Shown piece by piece: positions 33,502 through 46,100 of a stretch of 64,000 nucleotides of DNA (position 1 is its first letter; each line of letters starts with the position of its first letter). The notes under the pieces are model-generated. The model was not told the origin of the DNA. It saw nothing but the letters and a program-made list of their open reading frames with translations, and made no database searches. The DNA is from Bryopsis sp. KO-2023 (lineage: Eukaryota; Chlorophyta; Ulvophyceae; Bryopsidales; Bryopsidaceae). The position numbers and the translations under genes were made by a program. The stretch covers positions 4,340,001 to 4,404,000 of the forward strand of contig BSYQ01000001.1 in assembly GCA_030272585.1 (NCBI GenBank), given 5' to 3'.

Positions 33502-36054
33502 CCACCAATAATCGATTTCCCCAATAATGCATGGGGAAGGGGGAAAAAAAGGGGGGGGGGGGAGAAATCAAGGGAAGCTTTCTTGATGGTTATTTGTGTC
33601 TCTCTGTCGCATAAAAGAGGAAAAAAAGAATTTGAAAAAAAAAGGTGGGAGGGGGGGGGGGGGAGAATTGGGCATTTTTGGGATGGGCAAGAAACATATG
33701 TATTCGAATGTTGTTCAGGGGTTGGTGGTGAGTGGAAAAGTTGATTGCAAGTTCGTGGCCTGTAGTTAAAATAGTGAGGATGTGGGGTTTTGTCAGAATT
33801 TTTTCTGCATAAGGGCGCGAGGTAAATCGAGAGTAGGGCGAAATCGCATATATATATTTGCAAATATATACTTGTAGTGTTTTTTACAGTGTTGATTTCC
33901 CTTTTCGAACTTTATTTTTCCCATTTTTCTGTCGAGGTGTGTATTGCTTGGCCGTTGATAAATAGCACAACGAAGATCAATTCCGATTCAAAGCAAAATG
34001 GCCAGCGGTGTTCTTGTTTAACCAGAAGAAAAGGGGGGCGGGCGGGGGGGATTTTGATAAAAAAGGAGAAAGCAAGGAATTCGAAAAAAAAAAAAAAGAG
34101 GAAATGGATAGGGTGGATTTTGCCAATCACGTACCAATATGTGGTTGGTGTTTTGGAGAGGAATGTTTTGTTTCTTTTTCTTTTCTTTCTTTTCTGAAAA
34201 TATCATTTTTCATCATCAAACGGAATATATACTAAAAACTGGAAAGCACCTCCCAAGACCATGACAAGATTCTTCAAAAGGTGCGAAAATGGAGGCGGCA
34301 AAAAAGCAATGCATCAAAGAATCAAGAGATGGGATCTCTTCTTCTCCCTTATTATTTTTTTTTTCATTTCATGCCATGTTCATTTCATGCCATGTTTTTT
34401 TGTTTTTTTTTTTTTGGCTTTTAGACGTAGAGGGGGAAAAAGCCTGTTAATTATCAAGCGCAGTTTTTTTGGAAAAAGAACAAAGAAAGAAACAAAAAGA
34501 TGTCTTCTTGATCATGAACAAAATCAATTTGTTTTTTGTTTTTTTTTGTTTTTGTTTCCCTCCCCTTCAAAATTAGGTCTACATGGTTTCTTTTTTAACA
34601 TCAATAATGGGGGGCAAATATAAATTAGAAAGTAAAATTGGGGTGTTTTTTTTCGCTTGTTGGGAATCTGCATTAGGAGAGCCGCCAGGATAGTAGGGTT
34701 GATAATTTGGAAGAGTTGAAAAGGAACAAATTGGAAAAGAACTGATTGGGGATGTGCATAATTTTTTTTTACCTTTTTTTTTCACATTGATGTGAGGTGA
34801 GGTGGTGATAAATTTTTTCTCATTTTATTTTTTTTTTCTTGGTGTTTTTTTCTGCTGCTGCTATTCCCAATCATTTATTCAAAAAATTTTCTTTGGAGCA
34901 AGTTGGTCGGTGATTGTGTGGCTCTTTTTATCACGAACAAAAAAGAAAATACAGAAAAATATGGAAAAGAAGTGGAATCCCATCGTTATCTGTCAAAAAA
35001 AGATGGGTTAAAAAAAAAACAGGAAACACAAGAAGAAAAAATTATAGGAGGAGGGGGGGGGGGGGAGTTACATGGATTGCAAAGGATTTTTTTATATTGT
35101 TTTTTGCTCTCTTTTTCTGTTTCTTAAAACTCGTCCCATTGTCGACGAGGTGCTATGACTGGATAAAAAAGAGTTGATTAGTAATTCAACAAATCTGGTC
35201 ATTTGTCGAGCTGGGATCAATAGCAGTGCATTTTAGAGAGTCCTTTTTTTTGTTCGAGGGAGGGAATATACATATATATGTTTAAATGTCGCAAAAAATA
35301 TGGCTTGCGACTGTGGATTCCCCCGTGTAGAATTTTAAAGGGAAAAACTGATTTTTTTTTTTTTTTTTTTGGGGGGGGGATGCTTTTGTTTGTCCGCAAG
35401 TGCCTGTCCAGTCGATGGATTCTTGTCCACGTAGATAATCCTCAATTCCACAAGTTTTTCATATCGTGATATTGTTACGCTGTCGCTGTGACCCTTTTAT
35501 TATTAATGCCTCATATGGACAAGGCCTTAGCAAGGAACCATTAGGTTGGCACAAGTGTTACAAAGTGGGGCTTCTGTAAGGGAGGGAAATTGACATTTTG
35601 CTGTGCGAGACAGTGTGTTGCACACAACTGCTGTTATTTTTATATACGTAGATGAATCAAGTCAGCACAGATTCTGGTGTATCCACTGTGAATAGCAAGA
35701 CCCTTTGCTTAGAATGTAAGAAAATGCTGTGTTGACATTGAAATACATTGGAACGAGGTTGATCTGCAAGATGATCAACAGATTGCTACGAGGTATCCAC
35801 CACCACACGTATTGGCTGGCCCTCTTTTCCATATTACTTGCTGCAAAAAATATGCATTTTTCATCTATTTATTTAATATGGGGATTGGAGAGCCAGGAAT
35901 CCATGTCGATAGAATGATTGATTTTTTATTGATTCTTTTCTCTTAGAATGATTGATTCTTTACTCTATTACATATCGACAAGTGACAAGTAGGATGAGCG
36001 GTCAGGAACTGAGAACCGGGTGGGAAATAAAGCTGAAAATCCTGAAAGAAAACT
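33502..36054. other. Low-complexity spacer between convergent RING-CH and ALG13 genes
   Basis: This 2.55-kb stretch is full of A, T and G homopolymers, with G runs of 9-12 at 33549-33561 and 33650-33662, a T tract running into a G tract at about 35350-35378, and a TA-rich stretch at 33849-33872. Short open frames here are low complexity. I see no gene. Both neighbours end here, so it should carry two 3' UTRs. Confidence 0.45.
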
Positions 36055-37379
36055 CTACTCAATCCCCATGATTTCGTTGATCCTGGAGACAATTTGATCA
36101 GGGCCTCCCTTCCGAAACGGTTGCCTTGAGTTGCGACGTTCGTCCATGGTGTTCACTGCTTCCACCAATGTCGAAGGCGATGCGCACACCTGGTTCAACA
36201 GACATTCATCACTCCGGTGATCTGAAATTAGCAAATTTGGGAAGAAGACTCTTAAAAACATAGACTCTTAAAAAAAAAATTGACCCCCCCAATTCTTGAA
36301 ATGTTGGGCCCCCCGAACTGACCAACATGCCTGAATGCACTGATGCGACCTGGGCATCGGTCAGTCCAAGAATCAAAAGCAGAACTGCTCCTTACTTATG
36401 TAACAGCATGCTGAACTCACCAGATGTCCAAGATGGTCTAAATGTGCTGCCAGTTCGACTTGATGATTGTCCATCAATCTCGTGTTAGGCACGACCACGA
36501 GGTCTTTTCCAGCATGCAATCCCTCGAATATGCTTCCAGCTCCTGCATTCCATTCCCTCCATCACAATGGCCAGTGTGTCCAGAATATTCACATGCTCAA
36601 ATTGAAACGAACTCCAATCATCCAGCATCGCAGCACAATGACTGTGTTGGTACTTGACCACCCAAAACTGAAAAAGATCCAATAAGGTTGTCTAGTTTGG
36701 AAAAGGGGATGGACTAATATTTCTTTGATTGTAAAGGTCCCCAGCCAACTGACCTGCATGACAAATGATGAGGGAGGATGACTCCATGTGCTCGCGAATT
36801 GATGGCAGAAAGTCAAAACACCTGAATGAATTACGTCACATTTCACAGGTGACCAAAATAAGGGAAATTTCTGCAGGGGGGTTTGCATTTGGCTGGTCTG
36901 GACAGGTGCAAACCACTGCACGATGCACCCACCAGAGTGGTTGGGAATTCGACAGGAAAACCTAGCATATTCATCAAAAACGACTTGAAAAGAAGCAACA
37001 AAAAAGCCAATGAATGTGCCATCCTAAGATTACCTACTCGACCTTCAGGTTGGGTCTCCGTTCCGATTGTTGTGGATTGTCTGCCAACAGCTCGGTGAAA
37101 TCATGCTGGCCATTTCCCTTTTGCACCACCAGCTGAGTGAATCCTTTTTCAACCAGAGCATTTCCAAGGTCAAAGCTGTCGATGCTCCTGCACCAAGCAA
37201 ATAGAGGGATGGGCTTTTTAAATCAACGAGCATTTAACTCCAGATCGAAAATCAATCCAATCACCAATCCTTCTCAATTTTCACTTCTCAAGCAGCCCCC
37301 CGGCTGCGCATTTTACCGCTCACGTTATCAGCTCTTCGAACTTCGTGGTGCCGACAGTGACGAACGCCTTCTTCCCCAT
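36055..37379 (-). CDS. ALG13: ALG13-like UDP-GlcNAc transferase catalytic subunit
   Basis: With ALG14, ALG13 adds the second GlcNAc to dolichol-PP-GlcNAc on the cytosolic face of the ER in N-glycan assembly. The model has five short exons that join in frame: 37379-37324, 37187-37038, 36821-36754, 36542-36421 and 36189-36055. The start [18 protein letters not shown] matches the ALG13 N-terminus. [19 protein letters not shown] and [11 protein letters not shown] follow. [20 protein letters not shown] then leads into [18 protein letters not shown] and [19 protein letters not shown], which form the family's nucleotide-sugar-binding core. The ending INEIMGIE and the TAG stop are clear. The protein is about the usual size for stand-alone ALG13, with no fused ALG14, DUB or Tudor domains. 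Its partner ALG14 is not in the window. Confidence 0.88.
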
Positions 37380-37786
37380 GCTTTGATCGAATATCAACCT
37401 CGACCTGAATTCAAGGGATTTATTTCTGTGCATCCCTTGTCGTAGTACGGACATATAATTACGTGATTGGCTCTTGATTTATTTTGGCGGCTTTCTATGG
37501 ATCCAGGCAAAATTTCCAATGGTGTCGACTGGGGGAGTGTTGGAACCCGATAGCGTCTCTCGTCTTGGTAAACGCCAGACTTCGCGGGGAAAAAACATAC
37601 AGGGACCCCCCCCCCATAGTAACCCACTTACGTCTTTGTTTGCCTTTCCACAGAACGGCGACTGAACGTCTCCACGAGTGATGTCAAGCCCGCGATGGTC
37701 GCCACGGAAGCCAGCGCAGGTTAGAATGTGGCGGCCGAAGGCCCGTTGAGCTCTGCGTTGCTTTGGTGAAAGAAAAGTTGCCCACA
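37380..37786. promoter_or_regulatory. Short divergent promoter between ALG13 and NOPCHAP1-like genes
   Basis: ALG13 starts leftward at 37379 and the next gene reads rightward, leaving about 400 bp. This region should hold both promoters and possibly a 5' exon of the plus-strand gene (a CCACAG acceptor lies near 37656). No TATA box or other motif stands out. Confidence 0.35.
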
Positions 37787-38940
37787 ATGCTTCTGGGTGC
37801 AGTTACGAGCCGAGTGGAGGCTTTCTTGACAACGCTTTCAAAAGCCCAGGAAGAGCTGAAGGTGTGTCTTGCGTTCTTCGCATCGTGGCTTTGCGAACAT
37901 ATCAGTGTAGACACAGCAACAAATGCTATCTTTCGGATTTGATCAAAATTTGTGGGGGGTTGGTGGTGGTCAGGTATTTTGAACTTGCTGGGAGAACAAA
38001 TTGATTGAAACTCATTTGGTGGTGTTTGGTGTTTTTTTCTTAGAGAAAACCATCGTCGGAAGTAGACATGGAAAGAGTGGATGCCAGCGAACCTCACATT
38101 GAAATGGTAACATCACTTTTCAGCTGAACAGTATTCTTACCCAGATGCATGACCTGGTTTCAGGCCGTTTGCAGGAACATTTCATATAGATAATTGTAGT
38201 GAATGGCAAATTTGTGGGAAGGATGTTAAACACTGGGCTCTGAGAGAATCTCTGAGGACAACGCTCCCATTTCTGACCTACTATTTGATATATATATTTT
38301 TTTATTTGTTACTCGAAGAGTGTGAATATTTGTTTGTGTGCATGGCTGGGAATGATGATTGAGTACTGGGCTCTGAGAGACTCCTTGAGGAAAATACTCC
38401 TACTCTGACCCATCCTGATCTTTGGTGTTTTTTTTTGAGAAAATATACAGTCTTCAGAAAACGTGAATACATATGTGTGACCGGGAATGATGACACCTCG
38501 GCACTGAAAAGGGGATTAAATCCTCAGGGTGTTGATCAATCACGAGAACTCGTTGTCTGACCTGGAGGCTTGCTGCCTTTTCGACTTGTTAATAGTTGCA
38601 AGAACTTCTTTGTTTTCCCCTGTGTCCTCTGCATCCAATCATGGAAAAGTTCCAGCATTGATATTTTCACTGGTTTTGTATGGAACAGATCTTGGACTGT
38701 GGTGTGGTGGACCTGTTGAATGAGGAGGCAGTTCAGGCGGCTGAGCGTGCAATTGCCACGGGTCAAACCTTGGATGAAGGCTGCAGAGGTTCCCCCATCG
38801 ATTCCAACACAGATTCTGACGAAAGCGAAACAGATGAATGTGGGAGCGAGGGTGGTGAAACCAAGCCTACCCAAAAGAAACCTGAGGCAGACACACCGGG
38901 TGCACAGCAGAAAAGACGGAAACTGGTGGAAGAGTTATGA
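37787..38940 (+). CDS. NOPCHAP1-like (DUF4598) snoRNP assembly chaperone
   Basis: Three exons join in frame: 37787-37861, 38044-38106 and 38689-38940. The first begins MLLGAVTSRVEAFLTTLSKA, the second has VDASEPHIEM, and the third starts ILDCGVVDLL and ends in a Ser/Asp/Glu-rich tail with KRRK near the stop. A helix ending in a Lys, a PHIEM-type motif, a D-L-GV-type motif and an acidic tail are the layout of NOPCHAP1 (C12orf45). That protein links NOP58 to the R2TP complex during box C/D snoRNP assembly. The frame is open for some 30 codons upstream of the chosen ATG, so a 5' exon may be missing. About 130 residues are seen. The family call is moderate because the protein is short and fast-evolving. 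Confidence 0.55.
38231..38515 (+). repeat. Degenerate tandem duplication, about 135-bp period, in intron
   Basis: ACTGGGCTCTGAGAGA occurs at about 38232 and again at about 38365. The following words GAGGA...ACTC/CTCC and TCTGACC also repeat in order, as does GGGAATGATGA at about 38348 and 38483. A third partial start (GGCACTGA) lies near 38500. The period is 133-137 bp with many substitutions and indels, so the duplication is old. It lies in the long second intron of the NOPCHAP1-like gene. Confidence 0.65.
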
Positions 38941-40168
38941 TATGCAGTGGAATGCATATAGAAAAAGAGAGCATTCAATGTAGAGTAGTTCGCCAGAGAA
39001 AACTAGGGACACCTAGGAGGAGGTATCTCTTCGAGGTGGAGGGATACAGGGAATTTTGGGGGATCAACCTTGTAATGAAGTGGTATTACAACTGTTTGTA
39101 TATGATGCATCTGATGTGTCAAACTGTGCATGCATGATGATTCGATAAAGATTTGACCAATCCAATGCCGAAAAGCATTTGGTCGAAACGTTAATAAGTC
39201 AGCTCTGTTTGTGTGATGATGAATACTGGCAGTAGCAGAAACATGTGAATCTGGAATTTGTTTAAACACTTCAAGGCTACTGGCTGGCTTAACACCCCAT
39301 ATTACAAATCCATATTATCTATTCGTGTCCGCAAACAATCAAACCAATGTTTAACCCATGGCTATCCTCGATCGAAAGAAATAGAATCGAACGACAAAGA
39401 GGATCGCTCCAAGAAAGCATGAGGCTGTCTCATTCTTTGCACAAGGCGAAGAGACAGAGAACTCTGAAACTGGAGGATTCACTGAAATCGTACAACTGCG
39501 CCCTGTGTTAGGTCTCAATCAATGATAATCCTGTTCATGCACACCATTATCCAAAACACGTGAACTTCACTTATTTTTGCTCCGCTTATGCGGGTGTGAA
39601 GAAATAGATGGCAGGATGGACAAACAAAACCTGATCAGGATGCATCAAGGTGTCAAGGTCATCTCCTCCAAAAACTTTAATGTAATGTACCTTTGTGTTG
39701 TTAGCATCAGAAGCAATTCAGAGATTATTAAAGTCGGATTGGAAAGAATTCTTCCTGATCCTTGCTGCGTGCTATTTTTTGTTAAAAGGAAAGAAGATGG
39801 ATGTGTATCTTCCTATTTGTTTCGTCCCATTCTACTCCTACAATGTGAATTCAAATACTTTGAAAAGATGCCTAGTTTGCCAAAAATAGTCGAGACCTGG
39901 ACTCTTTCCTCCCCCCCCCCCAAAAAAAAAGAAAAAACGCAAACAAAAAACATGAGTCTTACTGCTTGGGAAAGAAAAAGGCGAACCCCCACCACCCCTC
40001 TCCTTCAACAGAAACAAAACGAATTCAATCTACAAATCCTGCCATATCAGCACAACCCCAAGCTTTCTGCTACTGTTCCCTCTGCCACCGAGCCCTAAAT
40101 AAAGAAGAAGATTTTATTCCCTCGAGCGAACCTCCCCCCCAAAAAAGAAAACCAATTAGAATGAAGAC
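38941..40168. other. Spacer between convergent NOPCHAP1-like and kinesin genes
   Basis: This 1.2-kb stretch holds both 3' ends. A 173-codon plus-strand frame (39577-40098) crosses a C/A homopolymer junction and low-complexity sequence and has no recognisable domain, so I do not call it a gene. Nothing else is visible. Confidence 0.4.
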
Positions 40169-43100
40169 TCAGTGTTGGCCGGAGCGCATCGGAGGTGGCT
40201 GTGAAATATCCACTTCTATTCTGGTGGGTGGTAATTGCTTGCGGGTTTCTCGAATTTCCTCGCTCAACATCGAAATTTTATCATCTTTTTCCTTGATATA
40301 CCTCTCAAGCCGCTGTGGAAAAAAAAAAAATTAAGAAAACACAAAAAAAAAAATCATCAAGTCTGTATCCGTTGTATCTGGAAGATAAGGCATAAAAAAC
40401 TGAAAAATTATAAATTTGGTCAAGCGCATTGCTTTTCTGGCAACAGGTTCTCCAATTTTTTCTCCAAACATATCTATTTTTTTACTTTCTGTTCAAGGAT
40501 GATACGCCACGACAAGGATTTTCATTGGAAGAGAAAATGAATAATAAAATTAACACATTTTAACAAAATTAAGCCAGCCCCACCTGAATTTTTCCTTCAT
40601 GGTAGCTGTGCTTGTATTTGGATGCAGTGTTGGCCAACAACGAATCGAGTTTCTTGGGCTCCCAGCCTGCCTTTTCGATGTCTTTTTGCAGAGAGGACAG
40701 GATGCCTTGATACTCATGCTCGCTGCGTTTCGATTCTCGAAGTTTTTCCACCAGAGACTTCTGATGGTCCTCCACCTGACGCTGCACTTTGACCTTGGTG
40801 GGCAGATGTATTTCATCGGAGTCGAAATCTTCTCGCAGTTGTTTGAATCGGAATTCGGCCTCCCAGATCCGATTGCTCATTTCCTTCACCCACTGCTCCG
40901 TGTTGGCGCTGGCCTGCATCGAAACAGTCATTTTATGAAATAAAAACCCGGGACAAAACAAAAAAAACAAATAAGTTTTGAAACAAACAAGGCATTGAGT
41001 TAGGAAGTCGAAAAAGGTGTTCCGACTGGGGGGAAAAAAAAAAAAAAAAACAGAAAAATTAACCCAAGTGATTTCTATTTCTGGAATACCCCGAAGCCCA
41101 ACCAACGAGACAACAACGAGAAAACATGGTGGCAAAAGGAACCCCATTGGGAAAAAATAAAAATAACAAGCAAAAGATATCAGTAGAACAGAAAACCCGG
41201 AAACTGGTGTATCATTTTGCATTTGTTTTTTGGTAAGAAATGCCCACCTTCGACAATTGCTTCCAGGAGGTGACTTCGTTCGCAGATTTTTGCAGCTGAT
41301 TTACCAGGTCTTTCATTTTGGAGTCGTACTTGCTCCTTAAGGCTTCTTTTTCTTGCTGCAAATTGGCTATGTCTTGATTCCTTTCCATCATTTTCAACTT
41401 TGCTTTTTCTTTTACTTGTGTCAAATGCTGCACCACCAAAAAAAACATCCAAAAAAATCATGTGAGCTGCTTCTTTCTTCTGGTGGATCTTAGTTCAGGA
41501 TGGGGGAAAAAAAAATCGAAACAGCACAGCAAGGGGAACAATATTTACATTTTACTATTTGGAAGAGAGGCACAGCTCTCCAAAAGACAAACTTATGTAG
41601 CAAAAAAAAAATATTTTTCAGCTGAAATACAACTGTTGTTTATACATATGAAATATTGTTTTTACTGCTGTGCCTGCAAAATATATTTTTGAATCGCTAT
41701 TTGCTGTGTTGCAAAACCTGCTTCTTGCTGAAAAAAAAATCTGCTTAGTAATCCACAAAAAAAAACATCAAATCAGGACTAGAAAACTTCTTACCGCATT
41801 TGCAGCTTCGAGTTCACGCATGGTTTGCCTCTGTTTCTCAAATTCATGCCAAATATCCTGCATTAAAGACACTGGTCGTTATGCAAATATATATATGTAT
41901 TGATACCAACCATCGCAAAAAACACAGCATGAAAAACTGCAATGAAAAATAATCTTGCCATCAGTGGAAACCAGATGCACTTTTTTTTTTTTCCCCTTGG
42001 CTTGACGTACGTTTTTCTCATGCTCCATTCTTTGTTGAAAATCGGCCTCCGCTTGCTGAAGTCTCTGTGTCGCGCTTTCCTGGGATGCTTCGAGTTCTTT
42101 TTTCAATTCAACCACTTCTCCATGAGCTGTTTCGAGAGAGGCCGCCAATTCTTTCACTCTGTTTTCCAGTACCTGAAAAAAATTGAAAAAACAAAAAAAA
42201 ATCAGATTCTAAATTTGAAAGAAAAATAGCACAAGGGACAGGATTTCGACCGAAAATGGATGGAAATAAAACAAACAAACAAAAAGATAAGTAAAAAGAA
42301 ACAGGAGCTTCTCAGCCCCCCTCCCCACACCAAAGAAAACAAACAAAGACAGGTGATGCTTGCAAAGGAAAGCAAAGAAAACGTGGTCGAAATGATCAAA
42401 AGTGAGTGAAAAATGAAAGCAAACCTGCTTCTCGTCTTGCAGTTTGAATAGGTTATCTGCAGCTCCTTGCTCGGTATTAGTCATGCGGTCCTGGGCCTCC
42501 CTGAGCCTGACTTTGGAATTTTCGGATTCGGTGAGGAGTGCTTTGTTTTCTTTCTCAAATTTGGCCACTTGCTCGTGGAGGACCTGATCGAAATTGGGCC
42601 AAAAAAAAAAAACTTCTGAGGGAAATGTTAAAAAAAAAACAAATTCGGAAAAACAATCTGAAGCATAATTATAGATTAAAGAACAAACATTGCAATCAAA
42701 ATTAAAAAAGGGAAGAAAAAAAAAGTGGAAAAAAAAGTAAGACACCATGGGAAACCACAGGTCTGATACCAAAAAAAAAAAATTGACAGCAGAATCAATT
42801 AGAAGACTCGCTTTTTTTTTTTTTTTCGAAGGAGGGCTCCGAAAACACCAGCCGCGAAACTCACCTGTAAGTCCGTTTCCATGGATTTGATTTTCTTTTT
42901 GGAGCTTCTCTCCTGTTCTTCAGCTAAGGAGGAGCAATGAGAAAGTTGCTGATTCACCACATCCCTCTCCGATATCAAAGATTTGATACGTCCTTCGAAA
43001 CCCTGAAAATATCAAAAGATATCAAATTTTTTTCTTCTTAAATTGAAATTCAAAGCCAACTTTGAAAAGCTCGTTGTATACATTAACTACGAGCCAACAA

Positions 43101-46100
43101 AGAAAAGAAGAAAACTGATTTGTACTTTTCCTTTTTCGAAGAGAAAGGAAAACATTTTTGAAAAATTGCTTCTGTCTGCAAATTTCTGATCACCTCTGCT
43201 TGCTCCTGGAGGTTTTGTTGCCATTTGTAAATCTCTTGAGCTTTCTGATCCTCCAAAACACCGATTTGCTTTGCAGCCCCTTGCATGTTTTCCTCCAATT
43301 CCTGTGAGAATCGACAATCATAACACTCGCATACAAACAACCAATATGAAAATGAAGCATTTCTTAACAAACGTACAGTAGCATCGGAGAAACCCTGTCG
43401 AACAGCAATTGATCATTCGGAATACATTGTAATATGGAAAAAAAGGGGGGGGAGGGGGAAAGCAAGTGCATCCTGTTCCTAATATATGAAAGGAATAATA
43501 ATTATTTTTGCTCTTTGTTACCTTCATTTTCTGCTGCATGGCTTGGCATCGATCGACTTCTTTCTGAACTTCAGCTTTCGCTCCTGACAGAGCGTTCTCC
43601 AGAGTCTGACATGAAAACAAGCAAAAATATTCCTCATTCCCCAAAAATGAAAGCAACTGCACCAAGGTCAAACCAAGGCAAAAAAAACAACCATAAATAG
43701 ACGATTAAGGAAAATTTGACTCTTCCAGGGAAAGCGATGCCATTTTTTATTTTTTTTCAGGTGCACTTTCCTGGACCACTGCTTCATTTTGTTGACATGA
43801 ATATCCCTGTCTGTTTCTTCCTCTTCCAGGGTTAAGCAATCACTGTTTTTTTTCTTTTCTTACCTTTGTTTTTTCTTGTGTGGTGGTCCATTGTTGCTCC
43901 ATGGCTTTCCCTTGATCTTCTGCCAACCTCCGCACTCCCTCTAGTTCACCTTTCAAAGCATCCATTTCCTGGGCTTTGGATATCATGTCGCTTTGAGTTT
44001 TCTGGAGTTCCGCTCCAGCAGCCTGACAGCCGCCCAAAAAGAAAAAGTGAAACCAAAAGAAAAAGAAGCTTTTCCGTTTTTCAAATTACTAGTACAATCA
44101 TTCTTATTGATAAAATCAAATCATCTTCATGGAATACCAGGAAGTAAAAAAAAAGAAACTTCCCCTCAATCCTGAACATCACTTTTTGTTGAACCAACAC
44201 GAAAGCAATGAACCTTATTCTCGATTCACTCCCCCCCCCCTCTGTCTTTTTTTTTCAAAGAAACCACCCCAAAAAAAACCCCAAGAAAACACAACTCTTC
44301 AATTCAATTGGATGTATAAAACACAAACAGTAAAAGTTCTCCTCACTTGAAGATCCAACTGCAGGCTTTCCCTCTCGCTTTGGAGCTCCCGCTTCATGTA
44401 CTCAATGATTTCCATCCGTTCGTGGATGGTGGAGTCCAAGCTTGACCGCGTTTGTTCAAGCTCCGAAGTCACGCTTTCCACTTTTGCAGCCAACTCACTG
44501 TTCCTTTCCGAAAGGTCTCCGTTTTGAGTGAACAAACCCTCCATCTTTTGATGATTGACGTCCCGAGCAGCTTCCGCCTCCAACAATCTCGCCTGCAAGC
44601 TCTCCAACAGCTCGCTACAGGGAAAGAAAAAAAAAAAACAGTCAAAAAGGAGGGGGAAAGCATGAAAAAGCAACATATTGAATTGATCTACTCTCTCTAT
44701 ATATGTATATATCTTTGAGCAGCCGAGTTTTTTTCATCGTAATGAAGGTTCACTGCATGACTGTGTTTTCACAATACCAAGCTGACACTCATCCCCTTAT
44801 TCTGGGGGGGAGGGTGAAATTTCTGATGCCTGACTGTGCAAGTTTGATATTGAGCTCACTAAATTTCAAATACCTTGTTTGTAATTCTCTCTCCTGGAAA
44901 TCCAGAACATCTCGTCTGAGTTGATCGACCTCCAAACTCATGGAAGCGTTGACCTCCATCAACCTAGCTGTTTCACCCTGGTTCTCTTGCAGTTGCTTTT
45001 GAAGGTTCGTGTTCTCATCTGAAAACACCACCACCAACACGTCTCAAAACAAGAGATTAAATTAGGTGGATTAAATCCTTTGGATAAATTGGTAGCTATA
45101 TTTTCCCGTTGAGTTTCGGAGACCATTGATATGCTTTCCAACGAGGGGAGATTGATAATCTTGGTATTCTATAGGGAAATTTTTTTTGGGGGGGGGTAGG
45201 AGGGTGCTGTTGATTCTTTGTTTTTGAGCTCACTCTGCCAGCCTTTGGCGTCGAGATCCTTCTTTTCAATGTCGGCCTTCATAGATTTCAGTTTCTTCTC
45301 TGCTTCAGTCAACTTTTCCTTGTATCTGGCCAAATCCTGCAGATCCAGCAAACAAAAAATTGAAATAAATGGAATCAATAAATAATCTGTTCCAAACAGA
45401 AAGAAAAAACCTACAGTCTGGACCACCCATTGTCTTCCCACAGAAAGACACAAAAAAATAAAAAATCAACATATCACAAATGCACTCAAATCGCTCACCC
45501 CAGTGATGGTGTCTTTTCGTTTCTCGAAAACACTGTCTTTTCTTTCGTTTTCTTTCGTCAAGCGTTCCAGGGTTCGCTCCGTGCTTTTCAGTTGCCTTTG
45601 CAGCCCGTTTCTTTCGGTCTGCAAGTCTGACTTTTCCCTGACCAGCGATCTCACTTTGCCTTCCGCTTCGTCGGCCTTCTTTTTGAAACGGTCGATTTCC
45701 TTGGTCAACAAATCACGTTCCTTGCCCCCCCTCTTCATGTTTTCAACATCAGCTTTGTGCTTCAACCTGAGGGGAACAACTCACAAATTAATTGGTAAAA
45801 AAAATATAAAAACAATAATAATAGTTAATAAAATAAATGTTAATAAAATACAACACCTCTCTCTCTCTCTCTCAGATATATATATATATATTCCAATGTC
45901 ACTTTTTTTTCATATCTCCATGCGAAAATAATTCTGCGAGAAAAAGTGCATTCGGCGCTCTTCTAATCATATACAAAACCAGGTTAACCGTAAATTGCAA
46001 AAAAAAAACACGAAAACCGCCCAAAATAACTCCACTGATTTGCAAAATGTGCTTGCCTCTGTTCCTTCATGTCGTGTTGCGATGACATTCTGGATTGGAG

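Noticed and set aside
39577-40098. 173-codon plus-strand frame
   Set aside because: It runs through a poly-C/poly-A junction and AT-rich sequence between two convergent 3' ends. No domain recognised.
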